DNA from: Chloropicon primus
Lineage: Eukaryota; Chlorophyta; Chloropicophyceae; Chloropicales; Chloropicaceae
Length of the DNA stretch: 64,000 nucleotides
Reading direction: 5' to 3'
Assembly: GCA_023205875.1 (NCBI GenBank)
Contig: CP060755.1
Location: forward strand, 558,001-622,000
In this document: positions 1 through 10,213 of the stretch, in pieces
Numbering within the stretch: position 1 is the first letter of the stretch
Layout of the letters: the number at the start of each line of letters is the position of its first letter
The notes under the pieces: generated by a model
What the model saw: only the letters and a program-made list of their open reading frames with translations
Database searches by the model: none
Told to the model about the DNA's origin: nothing
Translations under genes and position numbers: made by a program

Positions 1-118
1 CGGGGCCAAGGGGACGGAGCCAGAGGTCATGCGTTGGTCCATCAGTTCGTTGCGTTAGCACTTTCGTTGGTGGCACGAAGGAAGGTCGAGTTGTGACGTT
101 GTGGAGAGGGAGGAGACC

Positions 119-1768
119 ATGGCGGACAGCACGATGTTCGGGTACAACCTCGGGATACCTCGGTTGGGGATGCCGTTGGAGGCGGTGAGTGGTGTCGAGG
201 AGAAGGAGAAAGCGCCTTTGGTGCCCGCAGAGAAGGGCGTTGAAGACGAAGGAAGCGAAGGGACTCCTCGGACTTCTGAAGACTATGAGGACAACATCCC
301 GACGAAAATAGGGGGACACTTCCCAACTTCGAGGGAAGCGAATGCCACGCACAAGGAGAACTTCGAGTTCGCCTGTGGCGTGCTGAAGGACTGGTTCTCG
401 ACGATCAGGACGCCCAAAGACATGGCACGTAACGTCAGCCTGGTGACGCGGTGTTCGGTGCAGATGCTGTGCATGCACGACAATTACTTGGCAGAGGCGA
501 TACACGCCGTGTGCAACAACGGCGGGCCAATGTACAGAAAGGGCTGCTTCGCGCGTGACATGCTGAGCTTCATGCTCACTGTGAAGAAGGTACACCCGAT
601 GCTGGAGAACTTCTTCCTCTCGGAGAGGCTGGAGCTGCCCGACGACTCGAAGAGGATGGTCGTGGTAGACTTTCTCGGGGACGACAACCCAACAAAGATC
701 TTCAAGAAGGCCGTGACGGAGGGTACGACGAGCTCTTTCAGCGTCTACTCGCTGAAGAAATGCAACCAGCAGATCAAGGAATGGAAGAAAATGGGGAAGC
801 GTGAGCCGCTGACTTGGGGTAAGGGGCAGAATCTGGTGGCACAGGCAAAGAGGCTGAAGCAGGTGATCGAGAATCAGTTCAGGTACCGCGCGGACTGCGA
901 GGTGCTAGTGATGCTCAAGTGCAGCACGATGTCATCCGAGTACGGCTTCCCCTTCGTAAGCACCTTTGACTTGGAGATGGCCATGGGGCTGAAGCGGCTA
1001 AACGTGGAGGGTCCTCCTTCCTTCCTGCCCTTCCGCTTCAATATGCTGAGGCGGTTCAACTTCGTGAAGAGCGTCGTCGGGCCCGACAGCTACCGAGGCC
1101 CGACCGAATCATTGGAGCTGGACTTGTCCCACGAGGACAAGCAGCTCAGGTTTGCCACCGACTTGCTGGAAGAGTGGTTTAGAAGGATAAGGATACAGGA
1201 CGACGTGTTCGATTATCCATCGGTCGCTTCTAGACTTGTGAACGAGGTGTTGACGTTAGGGGAACACCAATACCTTGCGAAAGCCTTTGAGGAGCTCATG
1301 AAAAAATCCGAGAAAAAAGCCATGAAGTTCAGGAAAGGAAGCTTTTCCAGGGATTACATGAACTTCCTGCTCATGGCCAAGGAGGTGCAACGTTTGTGCG
1401 ACGAAAACTGGGAGGTGCTGCGCAAAAAGATCCCAGAAGGCACGAAAAGGCTGGTCGTCTTGGACTACAAGTGCGAGGATAATCCAGATGAAGTCTTTCA
1501 GAAGGAGATATGCAAGGCAAAGACCAATGCCAAGCCCTTCTTTTGCTTCAGTCCAGAGATCATCAACAACCTCCTTGGGGACCCGATGTTTGTCGGCAAG
1601 AGGGTCGAGTGCAACCTCCTCAAGCTGGGCATTCTCACTTCGTTCAAGGACTGCGACGACGGCGCGGTTCTGATAATGCACCAAGACAACATTCTGAGTG
1701 TGAGGCACGCGTTCCCCTTTGATGCAACCCTCCCCCTTCAACGAAGGGAAAGTGCCAGAGTTGCTTGA
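119..1768 (+). CDS. Unrecognised protein made of two copies of one domain
   Basis: An intronless 549-residue protein that I do not recognise. The start is the ATG at 119 in a strong context (accATGg); an upstream in-frame GTG is not a plausible eukaryotic start. After an acidic leader of about 80 residues it carries two diverged copies of one domain, roughly residues 82-230 and 342-490. Matching blocks include YRKGCFARDMLSFML against FRKGSFSRDYMNFLL, and KRMVVVDFLGDDNPTKIF against KRLVVLDYKCEDNPDEVF. The domain is basic and looks mixed helix/strand. No signal peptide, membrane segment or known catalytic motif is visible. A TGTAA poly(A)-type signal lies at 1831-1835, and the gene converges on the ABC1K gene. 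That it is a real gene is well supported by length and internal repetition; its function is unknown. Confidence 0.8.
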   Translation: MADSTMFGYNLGIPRLGMPLEAVSGVEEKEKAPLVPAEKGVEDEGSEGTPRTSEDYEDNIPTKIGGHFPTSREANATHKENFEFACGVLKDWFSTIRTPKDMARNVSLVTRCSVQMLCMHDNYLAEAIHAVCNNGGPMYRKGCFARDMLSFMLTVKKVHPMLENFFLSERLELPDDSKRMVVVDFLGDDNPTKIFKKAVTEGTTSSFSVYSLKKCNQQIKEWKKMGKREPLTWGKGQNLVAQAKRLKQVIENQFRYRADCEVLVMLKCSTMSSEYGFPFVSTFDLEMAMGLKRLNVEGPPSFLPFRFNMLRRFNFVKSVVGPDSYRGPTESLELDLSHEDKQLRFATDLLEEWFRRIRIQDDVFDYPSVASRLVNEVLTLGEHQYLAKAFEELMKKSEKKAMKFRKGSFSRDYMNFLLMAKEVQRLCDENWEVLRKKIPEGTKRLVVLDYKCEDNPDEVFQKEICKAKTNAKPFFCFSPEIINNLLGDPMFVGKRVECNLLKLGILTSFKDCDDGAVLIMHQDNILSVRHAFPFDATLPLQRRESARVA

Positions 1769-1878
1769 ATTTTTGACCACGAGCCATGCCTCGATGGGCT
1801 CGTCGCCATTGGTTGTTATTGATCGCTCAGTGTAAAACTGTTGGCGCTAACAACGCGCCCTTGTATAACAAGAAAAGT

Positions 1879-4491
1879 TTAAGGCCTCTTACCGCTTGAA
1901 ACAGAGCCGATACGCTCTGCCGCGTCTTCCAGCAGAGATGAAGCAAACCGGAGGGCAGCTGTCTGAATTCCCGGAGCTAGCTCGATCGCTAGTTCAACGG
2001 CTTCCTGGCTCGGCAGCTGCAAAAGATTGATGTTGCTATCGGCAGCCTCCTTGTCCTGCTCTTTTCCCCTGGGCTTTGACAGAGCCTCGTTAATGATTGA
2101 CGCGACCTCAAAAGCGTCACTGTCTTTTCCCCCCACCGACGCCAAAGACTCAAGTCCAGGCTCAACGAAACCCTGGATCGGGATCGGGAGCGGCATGGCT
2201 TTGACCGCATCATTCATCACCGTCGCAATAGTGGCGCCGCTCAACCTTGCCATTTCCTTGAGCATAATGTCCTGCAAAGGACCGCCTTCAGGAGCAAACG
2301 CGACTCGAAGGGCCTCCTTCACACCCACCGGCATTGAGCCTGGCTCTGCTGGAGCGACGTCGTCTGTCATCACCGAATACTCTCCGAACGCCTGAGCCAG
2401 CTGCTTTGCTTGCTCCACGGAAAGTTTGGTCCCGTTCTCACCGTAAAGCATGCATTTCAGGGCTTTGGAGGTTGCCTCGCTTCTGTCCGTGAGGAGCCTC
2501 CTGGCCACGAACGGGAAAGCCTCCGATGCGAGAGAGTATGACGGGTCAGTGGCGAGGCCAATCCCCTCGAGAACTGAGAATGATCGCAGAATGTAGGCGA
2601 AATAGGTTGGAATCGTGAAGATGTTCCCGTACTGCTTCTGCACTCCTTCCAGATCTCGTGAGAGTTGCCCCACTTTGCTGTTTTCGCCTCCCGTCATCTC
2701 GATGAAGGCATCACGTCTGAGGAGCTCCGTCTCCTTCTTGGTCTTCCCTTTGATCTTGCGGATCTCCCTCCCCAGCTCCCTCAGCTCCTCATCCGACTGG
2801 TCGAACCCGAGCTCCTTTCGAAATCCTCCCGCTCCCCCTCCCGCAGCCGCGGCGGCGAAGATGGTCCCGATCGCTCGAGTCAGCTTTGCGTCCTTTAGCG
2901 CACCAAGCTTTTCTTGAGGAACGAAACCCATTTCCTTCAAGTCCTGGTCTATCAGATCGTAATCTGACGAGCACAGGTGCGCTATGAAGGTAAGGATCGC
3001 TCGTCTTTGATCGCCGGTCACCGGTGTGACGAGGCCCCAGTCCAGTACGGCTATCTTGCCATCCGGCGTTACCAGTAGATTTCCAGGGTGCGGATCGGCG
3101 TGGAGGACACCGGTCTCCAGCAGCATGGCAAGATAGCTCGACAGGGTCAACGCGCACAGTCTGCCTCTTTCTTCGGCCCCCACCTGGTCTATCCGTTTCC
3201 CGTCGATCCACTCCGTGACGAGCACCCGTCGCGACGACAAGTCCTCGAAAACCGCAGGGGCAAAAACACTGGTCGAAAGGGAGCTGAGGGAATCGCGAGT
3301 TGTCATCTCTCTTTGAAATTGCGTCGCGTTTCGAGCCTCCAACCTGTAGTCGAGCTCCTCGACAAATCGAGTGCCCCATTCGTCCACCAAGCCCTTGGCG
3401 TCCAAGTTCCCGCCCTCCCCCTCGTTTATTCGGTAAAGGACTGGGCCAATCAATCGGATGATGGCAACGTCCAGAGAGACCGCACAGAGGGCGCCCGGCC
3501 GCTGCACTTTCACGGCGATCTTTTCGCCGGACACTTTATCCACAGCTTCGTACACTTGGCCAAGGGACGCGCTGGCGACTGGGGACGGACTGAGGAAGTC
3601 CAATCGGGAGAACGCTTCCTGTCCTATCTCGCGAGCAATCAGCCTCATCGCGATGTCATCCCCGTACGGAGGCACCGCGTCCTGCAGCGTTTGGAGCTGT
3701 TCGATGTAAGGCTTCGGAAGCAAGTCTTGCCTAGAGGAGAGAACCTGCCCAAGCTTCACGTACGTGGGCCCCAAACGAATGAGAATGCTCCGAAGTTGGC
3801 TGGCCCTCTTTGCATCCGTCGCCGCCTTGGCGTCCTCGTCGTCCTCCGGCCTTCGATTCAGCTTGGCATCCACGATCAGCTGCGCGGACCAGAAGCCTAG
3901 GAGCAAGGAGGACCTCCAACCTCGCTTGATCAGAGAAGCCGGGCGCCGCAGAAAGTATTCTCTCGATACCTCTGGGTCGTATGTCTTGAGCTCCTCCGGC
4001 TCCTTCTCGCTCTCCTCGGCGGCCAAGCGTGCCCACTCATCGTTCGCGCCTTTGCCGTCCGTTCCATTCAGGCTGGCGAAGAACACCGCGGTGAGCAGGA
4101 AGGCAAAGCCGGAGACTGTGGCCTCGGGTGGAGCAAGCCCAGCCCCTCCCGAGGGGAAGGCACTCTCGACGTCCTGCCACTCCGGCAAAGGAATCCACAA
4201 CGGGATCAGCGAGTACAGCTTGAACAGCGCCTGAAGGCAGAGCTCCCGACCCAGCTCCAGGCCCCAACCCGGGGAGAGGTCCTCCTGACCAGGAAGAGGG
4301 CCGGCCCGCGTGATGATGGCTTCCACGCTCCTCGCGAGGCCTTCAGGCAAGCTCTCGAGAGGGGTGGCTCGCACCCTGAGTTTGGACGCCCTCCTCGACC
4401 CCTCGCGCCTCCGGGAGCACTCCCCCGCGCGACAGCGTGAAGCGCTGCTCCCTCGCACAGGCAGCAGCAGGTTTCGTGTCGTCGTCCACAT
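1879..4491 (-). CDS. ABC1K (UbiB/ADCK-like) atypical kinase, probably plastid
   Basis: An intronless 870-residue member of the ABC1K/UbiB/ADCK family of atypical kinases, which act in quinone and prenyl-lipid metabolism and, in plants, in plastoglobules. Visible motifs are the family-specific KxGQ motif (GPTYVKLGQVLSSRQD, about residue 239), the Ala-rich loop (SPVASASLGQVYEA), the invariant lysine in IAVKVQRPG (about 323), the ExD-like segment EELDYRLEARNA, the catalytic loop HADPHPGN (about 461), and DWG replacing DFG (about 482). The start is ATG at 4489-4491. The first 45 or so residues are rich in Arg, Ser and Ala with almost no acidic residues, like a transit peptide. The long C-terminal region after the kinase core is typical of plant-type members. 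The specific subfamily and substrate cannot be assigned from sequence alone. Confidence 0.9.
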   Translation of the reverse strand: MWTTTRNLLLPVRGSSASRCRAGECSRRREGSRRASKLRVRATPLESLPEGLARSVEAIITRAGPLPGQEDLSPGWGLELGRELCLQALFKLYSLIPLWIPLPEWQDVESAFPSGGAGLAPPEATVSGFAFLLTAVFFASLNGTDGKGANDEWARLAAEESEKEPEELKTYDPEVSREYFLRRPASLIKRGWRSSLLLGFWSAQLIVDAKLNRRPEDDEDAKAATDAKRASQLRSILIRLGPTYVKLGQVLSSRQDLLPKPYIEQLQTLQDAVPPYGDDIAMRLIAREIGQEAFSRLDFLSPSPVASASLGQVYEAVDKVSGEKIAVKVQRPGALCAVSLDVAIIRLIGPVLYRINEGEGGNLDAKGLVDEWGTRFVEELDYRLEARNATQFQREMTTRDSLSSLSTSVFAPAVFEDLSSRRVLVTEWIDGKRIDQVGAEERGRLCALTLSSYLAMLLETGVLHADPHPGNLLVTPDGKIAVLDWGLVTPVTGDQRRAILTFIAHLCSSDYDLIDQDLKEMGFVPQEKLGALKDAKLTRAIGTIFAAAAAGGGAGGFRKELGFDQSDEELRELGREIRKIKGKTKKETELLRRDAFIEMTGGENSKVGQLSRDLEGVQKQYGNIFTIPTYFAYILRSFSVLEGIGLATDPSYSLASEAFPFVARRLLTDRSEATSKALKCMLYGENGTKLSVEQAKQLAQAFGEYSVMTDDVAPAEPGSMPVGVKEALRVAFAPEGGPLQDIMLKEMARLSGATIATVMNDAVKAMPLPIPIQGFVEPGLESLASVGGKDSDAFEVASIINEALSKPRGKEQDKEAADSNINLLQLPSQEAVELAIELAPGIQTAALRFASSLLEDAAERIGSVSSGKRP

Positions 4492-4857
4492 CCTTCGCTT
4501 GTTTTTGACCCCAAAACTGGGTGGATTCTTTCAAGCGAGAGGTCGAGAGAAAGAGAAACAGACGACGGTTCGTCGTGTTCGACGCTCTTTCGCCTCCACA
4601 CACGCACTCGCCCTCCCTCTTCGCCCGTGCCCCGACGCACAACCTCTGGCTAGCGAGAGGTGTCTCGCGACCACAAACGCAGGGAGATCAAAATCCAGCT
4701 GGCGAGAGATCTTGATCTTTGTCTTGAGAGGGGCGAGCCCGAGAGAGGCACAGACGACGAGAGGTGTCCAACATCCATGGATTATTGGTGTGTGGAACAA
4801 TGCCGAACGGTGTTGGTTGTGTTACTATTATTATTGTTGTTGGGATTAGGAAGGCTT
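4492..4857. other. Intergenic gap, ABC1K promoter side
   Basis: This gap lies upstream of the minus-strand ABC1K gene and just beyond the 3' end of the next minus-strand gene. I see no gene, tRNA or clear promoter element. The run of Leu codons readable on the plus strand is the antisense of the neighbouring coiled-coil gene. Confidence 0.6.
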
Positions 4858-7551
4858 TTAACGGCCGTTCGATGCATGGTTGCTTGGGAGGAGGGGCGGA
4901 GGGTCGTGGCCTATCGCGATTCCGGGAAGGACCTCGTCGTACTTGCTCTTCTTCTTCTGCTGCTGCTCGTGTCCATGGATCGATACGACGTGGCGGTCCC
5001 AGTCGAAGCTGGGGAGCTCGAGGGACTCAAAGTGGGCAATCTCGCTGTCCACCGTGGAGAGCATGTTCCAGGTCAAGCTCAGTATGGTGTGGAGCTTTTG
5101 CATCTCGGCCTTCTCCTTCTTGTCCGTAGCCTTGTTTTGGAGGTCCAACTCGTGGTTCTTCAGGGCCTTGAACGTCTTCGACAAGCTCTCGTACTTCTTC
5201 TCCAGCTTCTCGATTTGCTCCTCGTACCCGTGCTTGACCACTTCGAACTTCTTCTGGTCGTGCTCTCTCAGCTTGGCCTCCTCCCCCATTCGGCGCTGGA
5301 AACCGCTCTCCTTCTCCTGGGCTTCCGCCTTGAGCCGCTTCGCAATTTGCTGCACCTTCTCCTCGTACTTCTCCTGAAGCTGCTGCAGCTTTCTGGCCTC
5401 GTCCGCCCTAATCTCGCGCTCCCGGCTCTTCATGGCGCGCTCAAAGTCTTCCTGCATGGTGTGGCGCATGTGATCGTACTCCCCCCTGATCTCCTTTAGC
5501 CGCCCACTCTCGCCCGACCTCAATTGCTTTTCCAGGGCCTCGATCCTCCTCTCGTACCCCTGCCTCATTTCGTGCATCTCTTCCGCCAGACCCTGCTGCA
5601 TGCTGGCCTCCTTCTTGTCGAACCCCTGCTTCAACACTTCAAACCTCTTGTCATTGTAATCGCTTTTCTTTGCCTGCTCCTGAAGGAGCAAGTCGATCTT
5701 CTTCTGGTACTCCTTGTCCCGCTGGCGCATCTGCTTCTGAAACTCAAGCTCCCTCTCGCGCATCTTTTGGTCAAAGCCGGCCCCGTCTTGCACGGCCACG
5801 GGAGCAGCTGCCACGGGAGCTGGAGCTGGAGCCGCAGCCTTGCGGTCCACCTTGCTCTTGCTCGTGCTCATCGTTGGCAGTGGGGGGGGCTCCAAGTCCT
5901 CTTCTGCCATCTGTGCGTCCAAAGAAATAGCCCTTGTCCGTGGCTTGGCCTCATCAGTCTGAGCCTGCTTGAGCTGCCTCGCAAGGGTCTCTTCAATGGA
6001 TTCCTCACTCGCCTCCTGCGGCGGGAGGAAGATGCTCCTCGACGAGTGCGTGATCATGGAGTCGCTTTGCCTCGATCCCCTTTCTCGAGGACCAGGGCTC
6101 GCCTCCACGGCGTCGATCTCTGGGTTTGCAGGTCCAGGTGTCCCGACGAAAGAGTGTCGCAGAGCACTTGGGCGCCTGTTGCTCCGATTCAGGCGGATCG
6201 GGGGAGGAGAGTAATCCTCCTCGCTCGAATCACTCTCCTCCATGACGTACTCGTCCGGCAGTCTTGCAGACGGCTCGGAACCCTCCCCCTCACTCGTTCC
6301 CTGGCTCGCATCATTCTCAGCGTCATCGTCGGCGTCAGCAGTCGCCGGCTTCTCCTGGAAGAGGAATAGGGAAACCCTCTTCTCGAAAGTCGCCTCATCT
6401 TCTTCAGATGATGTCTTCGGGGAGTCTTCAGCCGCCCCCTCCTGTTTGTTGTCAGCGGCAGGTAGTTGCAAAAAGTTTGGTTGGGTCACATCGACGTGAT
6501 CGAGGCTTGGAGTCCGAGCGACCTGTGCAGCGTCTTCGAGTTCCTCCTCCTTCCCTTCCGTGCCGTCCGGCAACTGAAAGAAAGTGGGCTCAGTCACATC
6601 GGTGTTGTCCACGCTCGATCTATGCCTTAGCTCCTCTTGCTTCATCATCGCATCCAAAGAGGGAGCCTTCCTCCGTGTTTTCACCTCAGGAGGCTTGTCC
6701 AAAGAGGGCGAAGCTTGTTCTGCTTCCTCCTCTGAGGTGGTGGAGTCGCTGCGGCCATCAACGAGGATGCTAGCAGCAGCAAGGAAGTGGTCGCTCGCTG
6801 GAGATGACCCCGTCCGTTCGTTTCTGTCTCTCTCCGAAGCCGTGTTCACAGAAGAAACTTCCTCCCTCGTTCCCTCCTCCGCTCCTCCGGCTTCGTCTTC
6901 AGTTGCCGCAGAACCAGAAGACTCCTCTGCCCTTGGAGAGTCGTGCGGTTGGCCAACGATCTCTTCCTCTTCCTCCGAGGAAGACGACTCTGCTGCGGGC
7001 TGTGGCTGCTGTGGTTCCTCCTCCACCTTCTTGCCGCTGGCTTGGTCACTTCCTGCAGGGCCGTTGTCCTCGTTCTCCTCAGCTGCAGGCTCTTCCATGA
7101 TGGGCTTGTCAAAAGTAATCTGGCTGAACCGTTTCAGCAGCTTGCCTGTCTTCAGCTTACCATCACTGTTTATCAAGCTGTTTCTTCGGATGACAGCCTT
7201 TTCTGTGGACCCTTTGCCTCTAACCTTGGCTGCTTTGATGAGGGTGTCAGCCTCATTAACGAAGGCTTTGACCTTGATCTCCGTAGAGAAGAAGAAGAGG
7301 AACTCTTGCTGCTCTCCAGGTCCATTGCCGTCTGTCAAGGTCCCCATGAACTTGACGCAGAGGTCTTCTTCTTCCACAACGAAGGCTTTCATGGGGTCGT
7401 GGGCCGAGAACACGAAAGCCTCCTTCAGAGTAGGGATGGTCAGGGTTATCACATTGTTCGGAGGAACCGTCTCCACGACCCCAACAAACTTCTTATCGTT
7501 CCCTGCTTGCAGGTCCTTGGCAAATATTCGAAAGATTTTGTTCGTGTTCAT
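4858..7551 (-). CDS. PH-like domain, disordered and coiled-coil protein
   Basis: An intronless protein of 897 residues from the ATG at 7551; the reading frame runs three codons further upstream, but to a GTG. Three regions are visible. Residues 1-115 form a compact beta-rich domain ending in a helix, which I read as PH-like. Residues about 125-560 are acidic, Ser-rich and apparently disordered, with repeated short motifs (SLDAMMKQEEL, SLDAQMAEEDL; DVTEPTFFQLP, DVTQPNFLQLP). Residues about 580-860 are a long charged coiled coil. There is no membrane segment. It lies head-to-tail with the next gene, which has the same general plan. A scaffold or cytoskeleton-linked role is an inference; I know no named family for it. 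Confidence 0.8.
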   Translation of the reverse strand: MNTNKIFRIFAKDLQAGNDKKFVGVVETVPPNNVITLTIPTLKEAFVFSAHDPMKAFVVEEEDLCVKFMGTLTDGNGPGEQQEFLFFFSTEIKVKAFVNEADTLIKAAKVRGKGSTEKAVIRRNSLINSDGKLKTGKLLKRFSQITFDKPIMEEPAAEENEDNGPAGSDQASGKKVEEEPQQPQPAAESSSSEEEEEIVGQPHDSPRAEESSGSAATEDEAGGAEEGTREEVSSVNTASERDRNERTGSSPASDHFLAAASILVDGRSDSTTSEEEAEQASPSLDKPPEVKTRRKAPSLDAMMKQEELRHRSSVDNTDVTEPTFFQLPDGTEGKEEELEDAAQVARTPSLDHVDVTQPNFLQLPAADNKQEGAAEDSPKTSSEEDEATFEKRVSLFLFQEKPATADADDDAENDASQGTSEGEGSEPSARLPDEYVMEESDSSEEDYSPPPIRLNRSNRRPSALRHSFVGTPGPANPEIDAVEASPGPRERGSRQSDSMITHSSRSIFLPPQEASEESIEETLARQLKQAQTDEAKPRTRAISLDAQMAEEDLEPPPLPTMSTSKSKVDRKAAAPAPAPVAAAPVAVQDGAGFDQKMRERELEFQKQMRQRDKEYQKKIDLLLQEQAKKSDYNDKRFEVLKQGFDKKEASMQQGLAEEMHEMRQGYERRIEALEKQLRSGESGRLKEIRGEYDHMRHTMQEDFERAMKSREREIRADEARKLQQLQEKYEEKVQQIAKRLKAEAQEKESGFQRRMGEEAKLREHDQKKFEVVKHGYEEQIEKLEKKYESLSKTFKALKNHELDLQNKATDKKEKAEMQKLHTILSLTWNMLSTVDSEIAHFESLELPSFDWDRHVVSIHGHEQQQKKKSKYDEVLPGIAIGHDPPPLLPSNHASNGR

Positions 7552-8039
7552 CTTCGCCACACCAACCCTTCTCGTCCAATTTCTTCGTCACCGCTTGTGC
7601 GAGCAAACAAGGCTTCCTTCAATTCACATGCATGTTACTCGTCCCTCCCAAAGACTTCACCTTTGTCCCTTGACCTTGGTCTCTCTCCCCTCTCTCGCGC
7701 CCTGACGCTCAATCGCTCAATCGCCACGAGGAAACCAAACCTGTCAACGGAAAATTGAGGGAACGATGGCGATGGCGATGGATGGACAGAGAGGAGGGAG
7801 GGAGAGTGTTTGGGAGAAGAAGGGAATGCTGGGACGAAGACAAGCCTTTGTTGGTGCACCAGTATCAGCATTAGGGTCTAGGCGATGCCTCAAGACAGGG
7901 AATCTTGGGCGCACTCCAAGAGATGAAGTTTTTTTGTGGAGCTTTTGTGGCGGGGGAGAAGAAGTCCATCCACAATATGTGAGCAGTAGGTCGAACATTA
8001 ATGCTACTGTATTACAATGAGCACACCGGTTAGGGTGAA
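7552..8039. other. Intergenic gap between the two coiled-coil genes
   Basis: A gap of about 490 bases between two minus-strand genes. It holds the upstream region of the 4858-7551 gene and the 3' end of the 8040-10184 gene. The sequence TTACA at 8012-8016 reads TGTAA on the minus strand, 25 bases beyond the stop, as a probable poly(A) signal. No other element was recognised. Confidence 0.6.
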
Positions 8040-10184
8040 TCAAAAAACGCTGCCGTAATGGAGAGGGTTTTTGTCTCTGTACGGGGTGTCTAGGGTTCCT
8101 TCAGTGATGAGAAGGGCAGCAGTATCCCCGACGAGCTTCTGAGCTTGGTCCGCTGCAGAGTAGGCGTCGTTCAGCCTGCTTGCTGCGTCCTCTACCTTGA
8201 GGGCCTTCTTTATCCTGCCCACACTTGTCTGCATGTCATTCAACCTAAGTATGAGCCTTCCATTCATGAAAGCCAATTCGTCCCTCTCCTTCTCGAGCCT
8301 CATGACCTCGACTCTCGCGGCCCTCATGCTTTCTCTTTGCAGGACGTCTGGGTGCCTTGAAATGAGGTCCTTGGAGGCTGGCCCTCCCAGCTGCAATGCG
8401 TGAGCTAGCCTGGACTTTTGCCTCAAAACCTGTAGCTCCTCTTCGGCTGCCTTCAGCTTTCCCGACATTTCCATGCATTCGTTGTCCCTCATCCTCCTCA
8501 AAGCTGTCTCCTCTAGAAGCCTTTTCTCCAATGCGATGAGTCGTCTGTCCCTGTCGAAAAGAGCCTCCCTCATCCGAACGGCGTAAGACCTCGCCTTGGT
8601 CGCCTCGTGGGCCAGGGTCTCCACGTTAGCGCTCTTCACCGCACTTCCCGTCATCAAAGGAGACATGTTTGGCATGTCGTGCAGCGATGGCATCTTCAAA
8701 TCAGCTGGAGTGGGTGGCACAGACGGCGTGCCGCTGCTAGTCGCCTTGGCGTTCGAGGTCAGGTCCCTCATCACGCTCTCTGGGATAGGAGGGGGCGCGC
8801 TGGGCGATCCAGGTTCGGGTGGATTTCGTTGGAGCGCTGCTGGTGGCGGTGGTGGGGCCGCTGGTGCTGCCGGGGCCACCGCCTCCTCCTCCTCCATTGC
8901 TGGTGGGGCAGGAGGCGGAGCGGGGGCGGGGGGTGCGGCAGGCTTTGGTGGTGGCGTGGGTGGCGGTGGCGTGGGTGGCGGTGGCGTGGGTGGTGGTGGC
9001 GTGGGTGGTGGTGGCGTGGGTGGTGGTGGAGAGGCTGGCGGGGGGGCCGGTGCCTCCGGTGGGGGAGAAGCAGGCTTCGGCGGTGGTGGCGGTGCCTTCT
9101 CCACAGGTGGGTCAGGCCGAGCTGCTGGGGGCTGGGGTGCGGGCTTCGATGGAGTCGCTGGAGCTTCCCTGGCTTCCTTTTTCCCTCCCCCAAACCTCGT
9201 TGCAACTCCTTCCAAGTCGTTCAGGGCAACGTAAGCAGCCTTCTTCTCGTCCACCATCTGTGCGATCACGGGAAGGTCGCTCGCGTCCTTCACCCGAAGC
9301 AGCAGCTCCCTCTTGTCCTTCTGCGCCCTCTTGACCATCAGGACCAGCGTATTCTTCTTGCTCTGGTCGATCGCGCAGCTTATGAGCTGCTTGCCGTACA
9401 CAAAAGTTTCCTTCATCTTGTTCTGAGCGTGCTTGAGCATGACATTATCGGTGTTCACGATCAGCATCAATGGCATGCTCTGAGAGCTGTTCATGCTGTA
9501 AACTTCCACGTCGAACTCATTCTTGGCCTTCTTTGGCTTCTTGGAGAACATTCTGCCGAAGAGGCCAGCCTTCTTCACCTTCTCCTTCGTCTTCGGGGTG
9601 TTCGGGGCGCTCCCTGGAGCTGCTCCCTTCTTGGACGGCGTCTTGGCTGGGGTCTTCTTGGACGACGGGGTCTTCGGTGGTGGCGTCTTGGCCGGCGTCT
9701 TCGGTGGCGGAGCCGCAGGTTTCGCCTTGAGTACCGTTCCAGTCTTCTTCACGGCCTTCTGGAGCGTCTGTGTCGGGGTCGCCTCCTCCTTGGCTTTCTC
9801 GGCCAAGAACCTGCGAAAGAACGAAGAACAAAGCGTGAGCAAAACTTGGCAAGAGCAAGTCTCGAGTCTCTCTCCTTACCTGACAGTGTCATCAATTTCT
9901 TTGAGGATTCCCTTCATGGCCTCGGGGCTCTCCGCCCTCATCCTCAGGTCCTGCTTCCCCCTGGCCGTCTGCAAGGAAACGTCGAGGGAGGACTCATCCC
10001 CTGGATTCTGCGTCCTGTTGCTGGAGGGAAGCCACTTGAGCACCCTGCTGAACGGGAAGAGCTCCAAGGGCTCCCCATTCGCTTTCAGCAACTTGATTCC
10101 CTCTTGGATGATGGTTATCTTCACGGGTTGTTGCCGGCCTCCCGGTCCCACAAGAGCCACATTGTGAATCTCACTCGAAGACAT
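8040..10184 (-). CDS. Two PH-like domains, proline-rich linker and coiled coil (one intron)
   Basis: Two exons, 9880-10184 and 8040-9810, flank a 69-base GT-AG intron (9811-9879); joining them gives 691 residues. The ATG is at 10184, and an in-frame GTG lies four codons upstream. The first domain (about residues 1-100) contains the run ELFPFSRVLKW. This resembles the last lobe of a FERM domain; the myosin at 25.5-29.4 kb has SFPYVSIMRW at the matching place. A Lys/Pro-rich stretch (TPAKTP-type) follows, then a second PH-like domain (about 185-290), a proline-rich linker with five PPPTPPPP-type units, and a C-terminal coiled coil (about 480-640). The function is unknown; a membrane- or actin-linked adaptor is plausible. 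Confidence 0.8.
8951..9025 (-). repeat. 15-bp tandem repeat, five copies, coding for Pro/Thr units
   Basis: Five head-to-tail copies of a 15-base unit (gtggcgtgggtggcg with g/t variation at one site) lie inside the proline-rich linker of the PH-like protein. Each copy encodes a PPPPT-type pentapeptide. The unit length is a multiple of three, so copy-number change would keep the frame. Confidence 0.9.
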
Positions 10185-10213
10185 CTCGACAGACACAACA
10201 ACCTCACAACCGC

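Noticed and set aside
4660-5499. Leucine-rich plus-strand reading frame of 279 codons
   Set aside because: It is the antisense of the Glu/Lys/Gln-rich coiled coil, which reads as Leu/Phe/Ser on the other strand; no ATG context or domain.
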